Virus record (IMG/VR): IMGVR_UViG_3300042507_000846
Location: 1 to 21,549 of that record
Direction: 5' to 3' (one strand)
Source: a virus
Length of the DNA: 21,549 nucleotides
Shown: positions 7,418-15,392 of the stretch, piece after piece
How positions within the stretch are numbered: the first letter of the stretch is position 1
How the letters are laid out: each line of letters starts with the position of its first letter
Notes under the pieces: generated by a model
The model's database searches: none
What the model saw: only the letters and a program-made list of their open reading frames with translations
What the model was told of the DNA's origin: nothing
Position numbers and translations under genes: made by a program

Positions 7418-9695
7418 TTGTTACTCCAATAATCTTGCCGTTCTCATCGCGGATAACTTGTTTTGGCTGGTTAAGTTTGTCAATTAACGCCCCTAATGTG
7501 GCGGTCATTTCTTGGTTACCTTGAGCGATAGCGTTGGCTATGGGGGCTAACGGATGTTCTTGAGCCTTAATCATATCCTCATCCATGTCATAGTTTTCAG
7601 CAATTCCTTCGCCTGAATCTACGCCTGCGGATATACGAGCCGTTTCAATCTTAGCCCCGTTATTAATGTAAGCCAATAGGAGTTGGGTGTTGCGCTCAGT
7701 CATCATCTTCATTTGGGCGAGCTTCATCTCCATCTCACGCTCTTGAGCGTTACGCTGTTCTTCCAGTTGGAATTTAAGCTGATTCTCTTGTGCCTGATAC
7801 TCTTGTTTAGCCTTTTCCAACTCCATCTGAGCAGCCATCTTTTGCTGTTCCAACTGAGTTTGTACTTGCATTTCCTGAAGTTTCGCCTGTGACTGAGCAT
7901 GAATCTTCTGCACTTCAACGGGCGGTGGTTTGGGTTGGTTTTCCATCGCCTTAGTTTGGTTTCTAATATTATCGGCAGTTTCATCAATAAGCCCTTCCAT
8001 ACCTTTTCCAGCCTTAAACGCAGTTACACCAAACTTGAGCATCTCTAACAACAACGGTGCGAGTTCGGGGGCTTGTTGGGCTACAGGCAATACGCTAGTC
8101 ATAAACTGAGATACTGCGGTCAAGAACTCTACACGGTCAGCCTTTTCTTGTTGCTCATCCTGATAAATCATAGAATCGCTAGTGACTTCAATGCGGAAGT
8201 TCTTAGCGGGTTCATCCTTGAGCAACATCAAGGCTTGTGGCACTAATGCTTGGTCTTGTGGGCTTAATTGTTGAGCACCACTAATCTTGATAATCGTATC
8301 TTCAGTAAAGTGCTTGCAGATAATCTGCGCTTTGATTTGTAACAGTTCTGTTGCGAAATTAACGACTGCGTGTTGTAGGTATTTCAGTCTGCCCGCAGCA
8401 TTATTAGACTTAATAATCTGTGCGCCAAGCGTTTCATTGGGGTCGGTCTGACCACGCTGAATGTCGGCAATGCCCATGATTTCATAAATTTGGCCCTTGA
8501 CTTGCTCCATCGCCTGATAAGCCATTTGTAGGGCTTGGGCAAACGGGGCTAGGTCAACAAGGTCTAATGCACCTTTCATGCCTTGCTTTTCAGCAAAGGC
8601 TTGCCAGTTCTTCACAGGGATTAGGGTATTGTTCTCGCCCTCAGAGAATAAGCGTTGTAGGCTAGGCTCAGAAGCATCGTAAACACCACGAACTTTTAAT
8701 GCGTTGACTAAACCATCAATCCTATCGGCAAGGGTGTCAAGCTGCTTGGCTTGGTCTTGGTATAAAACAAAGTCAGGGATTGGCTCTAAGTTGTCAGTCG
8801 TTAGTGTGGCATACAAAGGTTTCGGGCATGGGAAGAATCCCTCTAACTGTAGCGGGTCATCCTTTTCGTCAAGGATTTCACCCATTGACTTGCTAATCCA
8901 AAAGACTTTGCCTTGCTCTTTATCCCAAATCTCGTATATACAAGCCTGATAATGCTCTGCAACCATTTGCTTAGTAGCCCATTTATCGGTGTCAGGCTTG
9001 GTGTCTAGCGGGATACGGCTACCAACTTCTTCACCAAAGCGGTCAATTAGGGCTTGTCTGCCCATATAAACTTTACGCCATACGGCAGTTACTTCTTCCC
9101 AAGTACGAGCAACAGTATGACCAAAGTCACGCCAATGCACATAGTCAACTGGGGCGCACTCATACTCAATGCGTTCTTGCGATTCCAATAATTCAGCGTC
9201 TTGCGTTTCTGCTTCATCGGCATCCTCTGTAATCTGTATCCCATTACCGACATCTTGCCCAGCTAATCCTGTATTGGTGTCGTTGGCTTCTGCAACAATA
9301 TGTGGCTCATACCGTACCCATGCCGTGCCACGCCCACCCAATAAGCGGTCAAGCACAGCGTTATCCATAGCCGAGCGATAGTCGCTATAGTGTTCAATCT
9401 CGTACTCCAACGCCCGTTCTAGCATCATTGACGCTACACGCCCAATCGGGTCGTTGTCACGGAATCTACGGCTTACATCGGGGCGGGGTAAACGGGCAAA
9501 GATAGCGGGTTTGATAACCTGAACATTTGACCAAAGGATATTAAAACGAGCATTGGGATTGTTACGGGTACGGCTGTCATCCCGATACCTTTTGATGATG
9601 CGGGGTACTCTAGCTTCCCATTCCCTAAACGCTTTGTCATACTGAGCGATGGCGTTGTACCAATCTTCGTAAGTCTTGTTTAGGTGGTCATTCAT
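7407..9695 (-). CDS. Portal protein (P22-like)
   Basis: A 762-aa protein forming the dodecameric DNA channel at the head vertex. The N-terminus contains KRYRDDSRTRNNPNARFNI and LWSNVQVIKPAIFARLP (about residues 37-71), followed by RPDVSRRFRDND, a pattern typical of P22-type portals. The length is close to that of the P22 portal. From about residue 600 the protein becomes a long Gln/Glu/Lys/Met-rich helix (residues about 600-680), comparable with the helical barrel or internal coil of long portals. It starts two bases downstream of the terminase stop codon. Confidence 0.88.
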   Translation of the reverse strand: MNDHLNKTYEDWYNAIAQYDKAFREWEARVPRIIKRYRDDSRTRNNPNARFNILWSNVQVIKPAIFARLPRPDVSRRFRDNDPIGRVASMMLERALEYEIEHYSDYRSAMDNAVLDRLLGGRGTAWVRYEPHIVAEANDTNTGLAGQDVGNGIQITEDADEAETQDAELLESQERIEYECAPVDYVHWRDFGHTVARTWEEVTAVWRKVYMGRQALIDRFGEEVGSRIPLDTKPDTDKWATKQMVAEHYQACIYEIWDKEQGKVFWISKSMGEILDEKDDPLQLEGFFPCPKPLYATLTTDNLEPIPDFVLYQDQAKQLDTLADRIDGLVNALKVRGVYDASEPSLQRLFSEGENNTLIPVKNWQAFAEKQGMKGALDLVDLAPFAQALQMAYQAMEQVKGQIYEIMGIADIQRGQTDPNETLGAQIIKSNNAAGRLKYLQHAVVNFATELLQIKAQIICKHFTEDTIIKISGAQQLSPQDQALVPQALMLLKDEPAKNFRIEVTSDSMIYQDEQQEKADRVEFLTAVSQFMTSVLPVAQQAPELAPLLLEMLKFGVTAFKAGKGMEGLIDETADNIRNQTKAMENQPKPPPVEVQKIHAQSQAKLQEMQVQTQLEQQKMAAQMELEKAKQEYQAQENQLKFQLEEQRNAQEREMEMKLAQMKMMTERNTQLLLAYINNGAKIETARISAGVDSGEGIAENYDMDEDMIKAQEHPLAPIANAIAQGNQEMTATLGALIDKLNQPKQVIRDENGKIIGVTNGQ

Positions 9696-9697
9696 AG

Positions 9698-11059
9698 TTA
9701 GTACCTTTGATAATTAGTCTTTGGTGTGCTGCGCCATAATTCTTCTAACGACACATCAGTCTGTCCGACAAATATGCCCTTAATCGGTTGGTTTTGTCTT
9801 TCAATCTCTGTTTCATCTCGCCAAGCAATAGAAAGCATCCTAAAAGCATCCGCTCCATGACTAGTCCAATCATGTCTAGGCTTATCTCGAAATACCTTCT
9901 TATCCTCATCGTATTCCCGTTGATATTGACGCAAACATTCGATGCCTTCTTGACACTTCATGCCGTCAAACCAAGTTCGAGCTAATGCCATCCTTGTTGC
10001 TTGAATACCGTCTTGAAGTGACAGATTAGGTACGATTTTAAACAAATTTCCGCTTTTTAGGGGCAATTTATCCATTAATTGTTCAATTATTGACTTGCCA
10101 CCACTTGCCAAAGTCTTTGCCCGTGCGTCATGCGGTAGCCAATGTGTGCCATATTCATAGGGGCGTTCTTTAATTTGGTTGGCGTAATACACAATCGGTT
10201 GACCGTGGGCTTCGTGGTAATCCAATACCCGAATTTCCCCGTGTACGACCTGAAACCACCAAATAGCCGTGGCATCGTTAAAGCCCAAATCCCATGCCGT
10301 ATGCACAGGAAACATAGGGTCGCACTCGACTTTGGTGATTCTGCCAGCGTCTGTAAGCAATCGCATCTCTGTGCCGTATATAGCACCCAGTATGGCAGCT
10401 TCAAAGCTACATTCAAACTCTTGCTGGTATTGGTCAACGCTCATGGACTTTAGGGCATCATCCAATTCTTCTTGGGCGATTAGCTTGGTTTGACTAGCCC
10501 GTAAGACTTTAGTAAACCATTCGTTTTGGTGTAGGCTGGCGTACTGGTAAATGTCGTAAAAGGTATTGTGACCCTTTGGTGTGCCAATAAAGGTAGCCCA
10601 GCCCCGCCTATCAGCCAATAAGGGTCGGATTACCTCGCCCCATACACTAGGCTTCATGTCAGCGTATTCGTCTAGGACTACGCCATCTAGGTATAAACCC
10701 CGCAAAGCATCAGGATTGTCTGCGCCAAATAGACGAATTCTAGCCCCATTGAAAAGCTCCACCCACAACTCTGATACATTGTGCTTAACCCGTGCAGGCT
10801 CAGAAAACTGCATAAGATAATCGAAAGCAATAGACTTAGCCTGAGCATAGTAGGGGGCAATGTACGCATATCTAGCGTTCTCCTTATCTTCTGTCATGGC
10901 TCGCCATAGGATGTCGTTAATACACGCTACGGTCTTACCAGCCCTTCGGTGAGCAATAATAATAGCCCATCGTTGGTGGCGGTCATGGAAGTCTAGGAAT
11001 ACATCTCTAGGCTTATATAATTCAAGTTCTACTTCTAAGAAGTCGGTTACTTCTTCCAT
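9698..11059 (-). CDS. terL: Terminase large subunit
   Basis: A 453-aa DNA-packaging motor with an N-terminal ATPase and a C-terminal RNase H-like nuclease. Visible motifs are Walker A AHRRAGKT (36-43), Walker B VVLDEY (127-132) with the catalytic Glu at 131, the coupling motif FIGTPKG (157-163), and nuclease acidic residues Asp257 (AWDLGF), Asp280 (VLDYHEAHG) and Asp414 (SHGADAFRM). Length is normal for the family and all key residues are present, so it should be active. Its start overlaps the end of the small-terminase-like gene by 13 bases and it is followed two bases later by the portal. Confidence 0.95.
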   Translation of the reverse strand: MEEVTDFLEVELELYKPRDVFLDFHDRHQRWAIIIAHRRAGKTVACINDILWRAMTEDKENARYAYIAPYYAQAKSIAFDYLMQFSEPARVKHNVSELWVELFNGARIRLFGADNPDALRGLYLDGVVLDEYADMKPSVWGEVIRPLLADRRGWATFIGTPKGHNTFYDIYQYASLHQNEWFTKVLRASQTKLIAQEELDDALKSMSVDQYQQEFECSFEAAILGAIYGTEMRLLTDAGRITKVECDPMFPVHTAWDLGFNDATAIWWFQVVHGEIRVLDYHEAHGQPIVYYANQIKERPYEYGTHWLPHDARAKTLASGGKSIIEQLMDKLPLKSGNLFKIVPNLSLQDGIQATRMALARTWFDGMKCQEGIECLRQYQREYDEDKKVFRDKPRHDWTSHGADAFRMLSIAWRDETEIERQNQPIKGIFVGQTDVSLEELWRSTPKTNYQRY

Positions 11060-11421
11060 GTAACGACATACTTGATTGGTTTCTCGCTATCGCCAATATG
11101 CTCTGTACGGGCTAATTTGGGTATATGGTATTCAGCCATCTTTTGCATAATGTCTAATGCTTTATCGGGGGCTGGTGGCACTAACCACATTAATACGCCA
11201 TTTCTTTCTGCTTGGCGTGTAATGGTTTCTTCGCCATTTTTAATAGTTTCCATCAAGGGAATCCCATCAGCGACTTTATAGAGCCAATCTTGCATCTTGG
11301 GTGCATTACCCTCTACTAGCTTGGCAAATGCTTCTCTAGCGGTGGCTGTGGTCTTATTTGGCGCACCTTTAGGTCTGCCTTTACCAGCGTTTCCCCTATT
11401 TTCGCCTATTATATTACTCAT
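11047..11421 (-). CDS. Putative terminase small subunit
   Basis: A 124-aa protein directly upstream of the large terminase, overlapping it by 13 bases. The N-terminus is basic and glycine-rich, with GKGRPKGAPNKTT (13-25), an AT-hook-like motif common at the start of phage small terminases and related DNA-binding proteins. A helical AREAFAKLVEGNAPKMQDWL follows, then a C-terminal part with PDKALDIMQKMAEYHIPKLARTEH (84-107). The role would be recognition of the packaging site and regulation of the large subunit. The assignment rests on position, size and the basic N-terminus. Confidence 0.7.
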   Translation of the reverse strand: MSNIIGENRGNAGKGRPKGAPNKTTATAREAFAKLVEGNAPKMQDWLYKVADGIPLMETIKNGEETITRQAERNGVLMWLVPPAPDKALDIMQKMAEYHIPKLARTEHIGDSEKPIKYVVTWKK

Positions 11422-11460
11422 ACTTCCTCAAGTGATTGATTTAGTTAGGGTAATTCTATA

Positions 11461-12093
11461 CTACTTTTCTATATTTTCAATTTGTTCTTTTATTACTTGT
11501 TTTCTAGCTTGGCGTTCTTTTTTAAGTTTGTTTGCATTAAAGATTTGGTAATAGGTTTCGTCACTTTTTGGGCCTGACTTTGGATACTTAACGCCTTGAT
11601 AACCTTGAGAAATTAGTTGGTCAATAAAGTATTTATCTACATCTTCGGGGGTAGCTAGTTTTAGCTTATCTTCATCTAACAATCGCTTTACTACAGCACC
11701 GCTACCGCTTGCACCCGTTTCAAATGGCTTTTCGCTTGTAGTAAACCATGTGGTATTGTCATAAGAACTGGGCTTAAATCCACGCTTGGCTATGTTTTCT
11801 GCGGCTTCTACTGTAGTGCTATGGTAAATAGGTATAGTTGCACCCATTAAATTAGGCACTTCAGCCATTTGGCGTTCAAATGCGGCTCTATCGCCAATTT
11901 GTATGCCGCCTTGACCCATCGTTAAGGCAGCGTCTATGTCGGCTCGTTGGTTTGCTAAATTTTGGGCGGCATTTTGGGGGATGTTCATTACATACGACTT
12001 TAGCTTTTGGGCTAGGTCTGTGCGTGGGCCTGTAACCTGACCTTGCGGGGTTACATATCCTGCTTGGCGTAAAACTTCAGCCAATGTAGCCAT
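11461..12093 (-). CDS. ADP-ribosyltransferase-fold protein (ART-PolyVal-like)
   Basis: A 210-aa protein when started at the ATG one base after the stop of the 48-aa gene; the frame is open 14 codons further up, but that stretch overlaps the small gene. Residues 1-80 are helical and Gln/Ala-rich. The C-terminal half has the layout of an ART fold: YHSTTVEAAENIAKRGF (90-106 region), WFTTS (106-110), GYQGVKYP (154-161) and TYYQIFNANKL (170-180). This matches the 'yHgT...A..I...GF...wFT...GydGv.Y...yviFn' pattern of small ART or ART-PolyVal domains. If active it would transfer ADP-ribose from NAD+ to a protein, RNA or DNA target; the target is unknown. Encoded just before the terminase genes. Confidence 0.6.
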   Translation of the reverse strand: MATLAEVLRQAGYVTPQGQVTGPRTDLAQKLKSYVMNIPQNAAQNLANQRADIDAALTMGQGGIQIGDRAAFERQMAEVPNLMGATIPIYHSTTVEAAENIAKRGFKPSSYDNTTWFTTSEKPFETGASGSGAVVKRLLDEDKLKLATPEDVDKYFIDQLISQGYQGVKYPKSGPKSDETYYQIFNANKLKKERQARKQVIKEQIENIEK

Positions 12094-12094
12094 A

Positions 12095-12241
12095 TCAAGC
12101 CATGTCCTTTTGAAACTTATTAAATTGCTTGGCAATCATTGCTTTGCGTCTTTCACGCATCTTTTGATTCTTCTCTAATGTAGTTTCTTTGTGCGGTTGC
12201 AGCAAAGAGTTCTCAGGTTTAATCTTTTCTTTTTTAAACAT
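12095..12241 (-). CDS. 48-aa basic protein, overlooked small gene
   Basis: Minus-strand ATG at 12241, overlapping the upstream stop as TAATG, and stop TGA at 12095, leaving one base before the ATG of the ART-like gene. The 48-residue product starts MFKKEKIKPENSLLQ and ends NKFQKDMA. It is Lys/Arg/Gln-rich, with a likely helix containing KNQKMRERRKAMIAKQF. It fills exactly the space between two neighbours and fits the overlap pattern of the whole operon, which is the main evidence that it is real. Function is unknown; a nucleic-acid-binding or head-internal basic peptide is possible. Confidence 0.6.
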   Translation of the reverse strand: MFKKEKIKPENSLLQPHKETTLEKNQKMRERRKAMIAKQFNKFQKDMA

Positions 12242-12423
12242 TACATATCCTTCATAGCGTCAGCAATCATTTGTCTGCGGGGTTTTTTGGCGGTTTTGGC
12301 GGCATCTTTAAAATCTTGTGCCGATGGGCGGCCTTCTTGCCCAGCTTGCTTCATCTTTTCGCCTGAACCAGCCTTAATCCGCTCACGCTTGGCGTGGATA
12401 TTTGCATATAGTCCTTGTTTCAT
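12241..12423 (-). CDS. Small basic conserved phage protein (KxGLYANIHAKRxRI type)
   Basis: A 60-aa protein beginning MKQGLYANIHAKRERIKAGS and then GEKMKQAGQEG with DFKDAAKTAKK. I recognise the 'GLYaNIHAKRkRIkaGSGEKMrkpG' signature as a recurrent very small phage protein. It is strongly basic. Function is not established to my knowledge. Its start overlaps the preceding stop by four bases (ATGA) and its stop overlaps the 48-aa gene as TAATG. Its position upstream of packaging genes and its charge are compatible with a DNA-associated or head-internal role, which is inference. Confidence 0.7.
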   Translation of the reverse strand: MKQGLYANIHAKRERIKAGSGEKMKQAGQEGRPSAQDFKDAAKTAKKPRRQMIADAMKDM

Positions 12424-12605
12424 GCTTTTTCCTCAATGTAACGAGCATAAGCATCTTCCAACTTAGACTTACGGCTACCTTTAGCGTATTTACGCTCAGT
12501 AGCAAGTGCGATAGCCACGGCTTGTTTTTTAGGTTTGCCAGCTTCCATCTCTTTTTTGATGTTTTTGCCGACCGCTTCTTTGCTGCCTGATTTAACTAAT
12601 GGCAT
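12420..12605 (-). CDS. Small basic conserved phage protein (IKKEMxAGKPxKQAVAIAL type)
   Basis: A 61-aa protein with GSKEAVGKNIKKEMEAGKP followed by KKQAVAIALATERKYAKGSR. This is a familiar small phage protein pattern in which the 'GKPqkQAVAIAl' core is conserved. It is Lys-rich with an acidic C-terminal end. No enzymatic motif is present and I know of no proven function. It is coupled to the next gene by an ATGA overlap. An AAAGGAT ribosome site precedes the ATG. Confidence 0.7.
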   Translation of the reverse strand: MPLVKSGSKEAVGKNIKKEMEAGKPKKQAVAIALATERKYAKGSRKSKLEDAYARYIEEKA

Positions 12606-12616
12606 AAAATATCCTT

Positions 12617-12976
12617 TTATTTCAAGAACTTGAGTTTATAAGTGGTGCTGTTAATTAAATCAGCGATTTCATCAATGGCGTTCTGTAGTTCAGAATCTTG
12701 TGGCAAATCTTGGCGGGCATCGGCTACAAAACTCTGTAACGATTCCATGTAACGAATTGGGTCTTTGGGTTGGTGGTAAACGCTTGGAAAGCTAGTGAGT
12801 TTGCCGTATTTACCCATATAGGATTCCACAAGGTTATCCACTAAGTCGGTGATTTCTTCGTAATACTTACCCAATGCCTTATGTTTGGCGTAGGAATCAG
12901 TCGAGAAATGGAAAAAGTGTGCGTTGGTCGCAGAATGTAGCAATGTAGCTACAAATAGGGAACAGTTCTCTTGCAT
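12617..12976 (-). CDS. Small helical phage protein, DUF5856/ferritin-like candidate
   Basis: A 119-aa, probably all-helical protein. The segment LFVATLLHSATNAHFFHFST (residues 7-26) followed by SYAKHKALGKYYEEITDLVDNLVESYMGKYG (about 28-58) matches a phage family with conserved His and Glu placed as in ferritin/Dps-like helical bundles. I believe this corresponds to the DUF5856 type, but that label is from memory. Whether a metal site exists cannot be shown here. Preceded by AGGAG with six-base spacing. Encoded at the head of the packaging operon, with a short gap after the methyltransferase. Confidence 0.6.
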   Translation of the reverse strand: MQENCSLFVATLLHSATNAHFFHFSTDSYAKHKALGKYYEEITDLVDNLVESYMGKYGKLTSFPSVYHQPKDPIRYMESLQSFVADARQDLPQDSELQNAIDEIADLINSTTYKLKFLK

Positions 12977-13004
12977 AGGAAACTCCTGTATTTATGCAAT
13001 TATA

Positions 13005-13685
13005 TTAGGTTTTTTGCAAAATCCACACACTCCAATAAGGATATTCGGTAAAAAAATTAATGTCTTTGTCGGCTGTTGGCTTGTACTTAGACCGCACAAA
13101 TCTATCGTAGGCTTCACGGTCAAAGGCAAATCCATGCTTGGCAAACAGCTTAGTCCAGTAATCGGTGAGTTGAATATTCACATGGGTCGGGTCACCCATA
13201 TACATTTCTTTAGTTTCTCCATCCTTAATAGCATCTAAGCAAACAAACACACGCCCTGTTTTCTTGATAATTCTTGAAAACTCTTGCAAGATGGCATCCA
13301 TGTGTTCTTGCGGGATATGTTCTAACACTTGGGCGGTGTGGACTAAATCCACGCTTTCGGTCAGGGCTGGGGTGTCAGATATTGAGCCACAAACCAATTC
13401 GTTTGCATAATACCCAAAATGGGTATGACCTAACCCAATCATGTGTGGGTTTAAATCGACCCCTAAAACACGCATATTCTGCTTTTGAAAGCCTTTTAAG
13501 ATTGAGCCACACGCACATCCAGCATCAACCACAAAGCCATCACGGGGCGTTTTACAGGCTTCTATGACCATTTTGGCGTATTCTTCTTGCCAGTAGCCAT
13601 GCCCAAGATAATCTAAACCAGCATCTTTATGCTCGTCATAGTAGTCTTGGTTGTATTCCGTGACTTTAAGATTGGTCAACAACAC
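13005..13685 (-). CDS. Class I SAM-dependent methyltransferase
   Basis: A 226-aa protein. The SAM-binding motif I is VVDAGCACG (52-60), followed by the acidic ribose contact at Asp77 in GVDLN (75-79) and a VLEHIP segment (120-125) typical of Methyltransf_11/25-like enzymes. The C-terminal half is long and aromatic. The substrate is unknown; the Cys-rich variant of motif I is slightly unusual. There is no ATG in the right place: the best start is GTG at 13685, with AGGA seven bases upstream and 20 bases of overlap with the VRR-NUC gene. It resembles small-molecule or sugar methyltransferases more than DNA methyltransferases because DPPY-type motifs are absent. A link to the GT9-like enzyme is possible but speculative. 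Confidence 0.8.
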   Translation of the reverse strand: MLLTNLKVTEYNQDYYDEHKDAGLDYLGHGYWQEEYAKMVIEACKTPRDGFVVDAGCACGSILKGFQKQNMRVLGVDLNPHMIGLGHTHFGYYANELVCGSISDTPALTESVDLVHTAQVLEHIPQEHMDAILQEFSRIIKKTGRVFVCLDAIKDGETKEMYMGDPTHVNIQLTDYWTKLFAKHGFAFDREAYDRFVRSKYKPTADKDINFFTEYPYWSVWILQKT

Positions 13686-13959
13686 GGACTAATCCTATGG
13701 CTCTTAGGGCGGCTTCTGAGCTATCCACTCGACTAAGTGGCCCACCCTTCCAGTTAGCGATGAACTTGAGATGGTCTTTAGTGAACTTGGCTTTTGCGTC
13801 ACGCTTAACTTCCATCAAGATGGTTTCGCCATTAAAGCACACCATCAAGTCGGGTATTCCTTTTCCTACACTTGATAGAATATAAACATCAGCCCCCGCT
13901 TTTCTTAGGGTTTCTACTATTTCTGCCTGATTAACATCTACTTTTCGGGCGTATGCCAT
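13666..13959 (-). CDS. VRR-NUC domain nuclease
   Basis: A 97-aa single-domain PD-(D/E)XK nuclease. Visible are Glu13 in the first helix (NQAEIVETLR), GIPDLMV with Asp37, and the EXK motif MEVK with Glu50 and Lys52. Further on are a conserved KFTKDHLKFIANWKGG and SSEAALRAIG. The size and motif spacing fit stand-alone phage VRR-NUC proteins, which cut branched or structured DNA such as Holliday junctions. All catalytic residues are present. It is the first gene of the leftward late operon, divergent from the phosphoesterase gene with a 57-base gap containing AT-rich weak promoter-like sequence. Confidence 0.88.
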   Translation of the reverse strand: MAYARKVDVNQAEIVETLRKAGADVYILSSVGKGIPDLMVCFNGETILMEVKRDAKAKFTKDHLKFIANWKGGPLSRVDSSEAALRAIGLVRVVDQS

Positions 13960-14016
13960 TGTTTTTTAACACTATTCAGTTAATATAGGCTAACTTTATC
14001 ACGATACGGGTTTTAT

Positions 14017-14973
14017 ATGCCACAAAAAATATCCGATGATGACTTTATACAGCTTTGGCATCAACATAAATCGGTTGCGGCAATATCTAAAATTACTGGT
14101 ATTCAATATCGGGCAGTTTTAAAAAGGCGTAAGTCGATTGAAGACCGACACGGCATGACCCTAATATCAAATGATAACCGTGGCAGACCCGATGTTTATA
14201 TACCCGATGACCAAACCCAATGCAATTTAACTTTAGATAACGGGGTCATCATAATCGGTTCAGATTGCCACTACAACCCTAAATACATCACTACCGCCCA
14301 CCGTGCCTTTGTGCAATGCGTCAAATACCTAAAACCCAAAGTAGTAATCTTAAACGGTGACCTTTCTGATTTTGCGTCTATATCTCAGCATCACAGAATT
14401 GGTTGGCAACACCACCCTACGGTCAAGGAAGAATTGGACGAAATGACCGCTAGGCTCGGGGATATTGAAGCTGTGCGGCCTGCGGGGTGTAAATTACTTG
14501 TAACCATCGGAAACCATGACTTACGCTTTTCAGGCAAATTGTCTAATGTTTTACCCCAATACGAAGGTATTACAGGCTTTGACCTAGCTGACCACACGCC
14601 CCTATGGAAATGGTATTGGAGCATAGCCATTAATGAATCGTGCATGGTTAAGCATCGTTGGCACAACGGTATCCATGCGGTGCATAACAACATCCTCAAG
14701 TCAGGTTGGTCATTTGTTAGTGGTCATTTGCACAGTCTTAAATGTTTGCCATATACCGACTACACAGGCACACGCTATGGGGTAGATACAGGCACGATGG
14801 CTTGTGTTAAGGATAGCCAGTTTTTATATGCGGAAAATAACCCACTTAACTGGCGGTCAGGGTTTGCGGTATTGACCTTTAATAACGGTAAGTTGATGCC
14901 ACCTGAACTAGCAGAAGTCGTGGATGAAGATAAGGGTTTGTATTATTTCCGTGGTCAAGTAATGAAAGTATGA
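14017..14973 (+). CDS. HTH-calcineurin-like metallophosphoesterase
   Basis: A 318-aa two-domain protein. Residues 1-50 look like a helix-turn-helix segment (SVAAISKITGIQYRAVLKRR, about 19-38) similar to those of phage DNA-binding proteins. Residues 75-265 carry the five metallophosphoesterase motifs: D83-x-H85, GD (114-115), GNHD (165-168), a His in WHNGIHAVH (about 216-223) and GHLH (236-239). All metal ligands appear intact, so activity as a phosphodiesterase, phosphatase or nuclease is likely; the substrate is unknown. It is the first gene of a two-gene plus-strand island between leftward operons and overlaps the SprT-like gene by four bases (ATGA). Confidence 0.85.
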   Translation: MPQKISDDDFIQLWHQHKSVAAISKITGIQYRAVLKRRKSIEDRHGMTLISNDNRGRPDVYIPDDQTQCNLTLDNGVIIIGSDCHYNPKYITTAHRAFVQCVKYLKPKVVILNGDLSDFASISQHHRIGWQHHPTVKEELDEMTARLGDIEAVRPAGCKLLVTIGNHDLRFSGKLSNVLPQYEGITGFDLADHTPLWKWYWSIAINESCMVKHRWHNGIHAVHNNILKSGWSFVSGHLHSLKCLPYTDYTGTRYGVDTGTMACVKDSQFLYAENNPLNWRSGFAVLTFNNGKLMPPELAEVVDEDKGLYYFRGQVMKV

Positions 14974-15323
14974 AATTAACACCCAAAATCATCGAAAACA
15001 TTTACTCAATGCTTTACTGCTGTGAGCCGTTTGCGTCTTGGGAGCTACCGTTACCTGAAGAAATAAAGTTTGTCGTGGATAGTGACCCTGACTGTATGGG
15101 TACATACTGCTATACCGATGATGAGGATTTTGGTCATACCATAACCATTTCTGACGCACGATGTGGGCATTTAGATACAGTCATTCGAACTATGGCCCAT
15201 GAGATGATTCACGCTAGTCGTTGGAATACCGTGACCCATGCGTGGACTAAACACGATAAGACCTTTAGAAACCGTGCCAAAGCGGTGGCTAACGAGTTGG
15301 GGTTCGACCCGTTAGAGTTGTAG
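14970..15323 (+). CDS. SprT-like zinc metalloprotease
   Basis: A 117-aa protein with the zincin motif HEMIH (77-81) and a third ligand candidate His95 in KHDKTFRNRAKAVANELGFDP, which is the typical SprT/Spartan arrangement. An N-terminal helix and strand region precedes it; the C-terminal zinc ribbon of full-length SprT proteins is absent. Family members cleave DNA-crosslinked proteins; the phage substrate is unknown. The start codon overlaps the phosphoesterase stop (ATGA). The gene ends tail to tail with the leftward early operon and even overlaps its last small ORF by 12 bases. Confidence 0.83.
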   Translation: MKLTPKIIENIYSMLYCCEPFASWELPLPEEIKFVVDSDPDCMGTYCYTDDEDFGHTITISDARCGHLDTVIRTMAHEMIHASRWNTVTHAWTKHDKTFRNRAKAVANELGFDPLEL

Positions 15324-15392
15324 CCAAATCCAAATGGCTATAAAGGGCGAAAGCACCACAAACAAGCCAAAGAATAAAGCCCAATCATTCAT
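15312..15392 (-). CDS. 26-aa predicted membrane peptide
   Basis: Minus-strand ATG at 15392, overlapping the end of the HNH gene, and stop TAA at 15312. The peptide reads MNDWALFFGLFVV and ends AIWIWLQL. Nearly all residues after position 3 are hydrophobic, giving one clear transmembrane helix. GGAGAGG lies upstream, although at longer than ideal spacing. Such peptides are common at the end of phage early operons. The overlap with the preceding gene and the striking hydrophobicity support it; its short length keeps confidence moderate. Confidence 0.45.
   Translation of the reverse strand: MNDWALFFGLFVVLSPFIAIWIWLQL
15321..15340. other. Hairpin at the convergent gene junction
   Basis: TAGCCA (15321-15326) and TGGCTA (15335-15340) form a 6-bp stem with an 8-base loop at the end of the SprT-like gene. 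There is no strong T run on either strand, so it is a poor Rho-independent terminator. It may still protect the 3' end or slow polymerase where the two operons converge. Confidence 0.35.

Noticed and set aside
7724-7987. 87-aa minus-strand frame within the portal gene
   Set aside because: It is an alternative frame inside the coiled-coil-coding part of the portal, with Arg/Lys/Trp-rich composition and no ribosome site.
13960-14016. Possible promoters in the divergent gap (TTGTTT-16-TAATAT rightward)
   Set aside because: The hexamers match consensus poorly; the gap is probably regulatory but no specific promoter can be supported.
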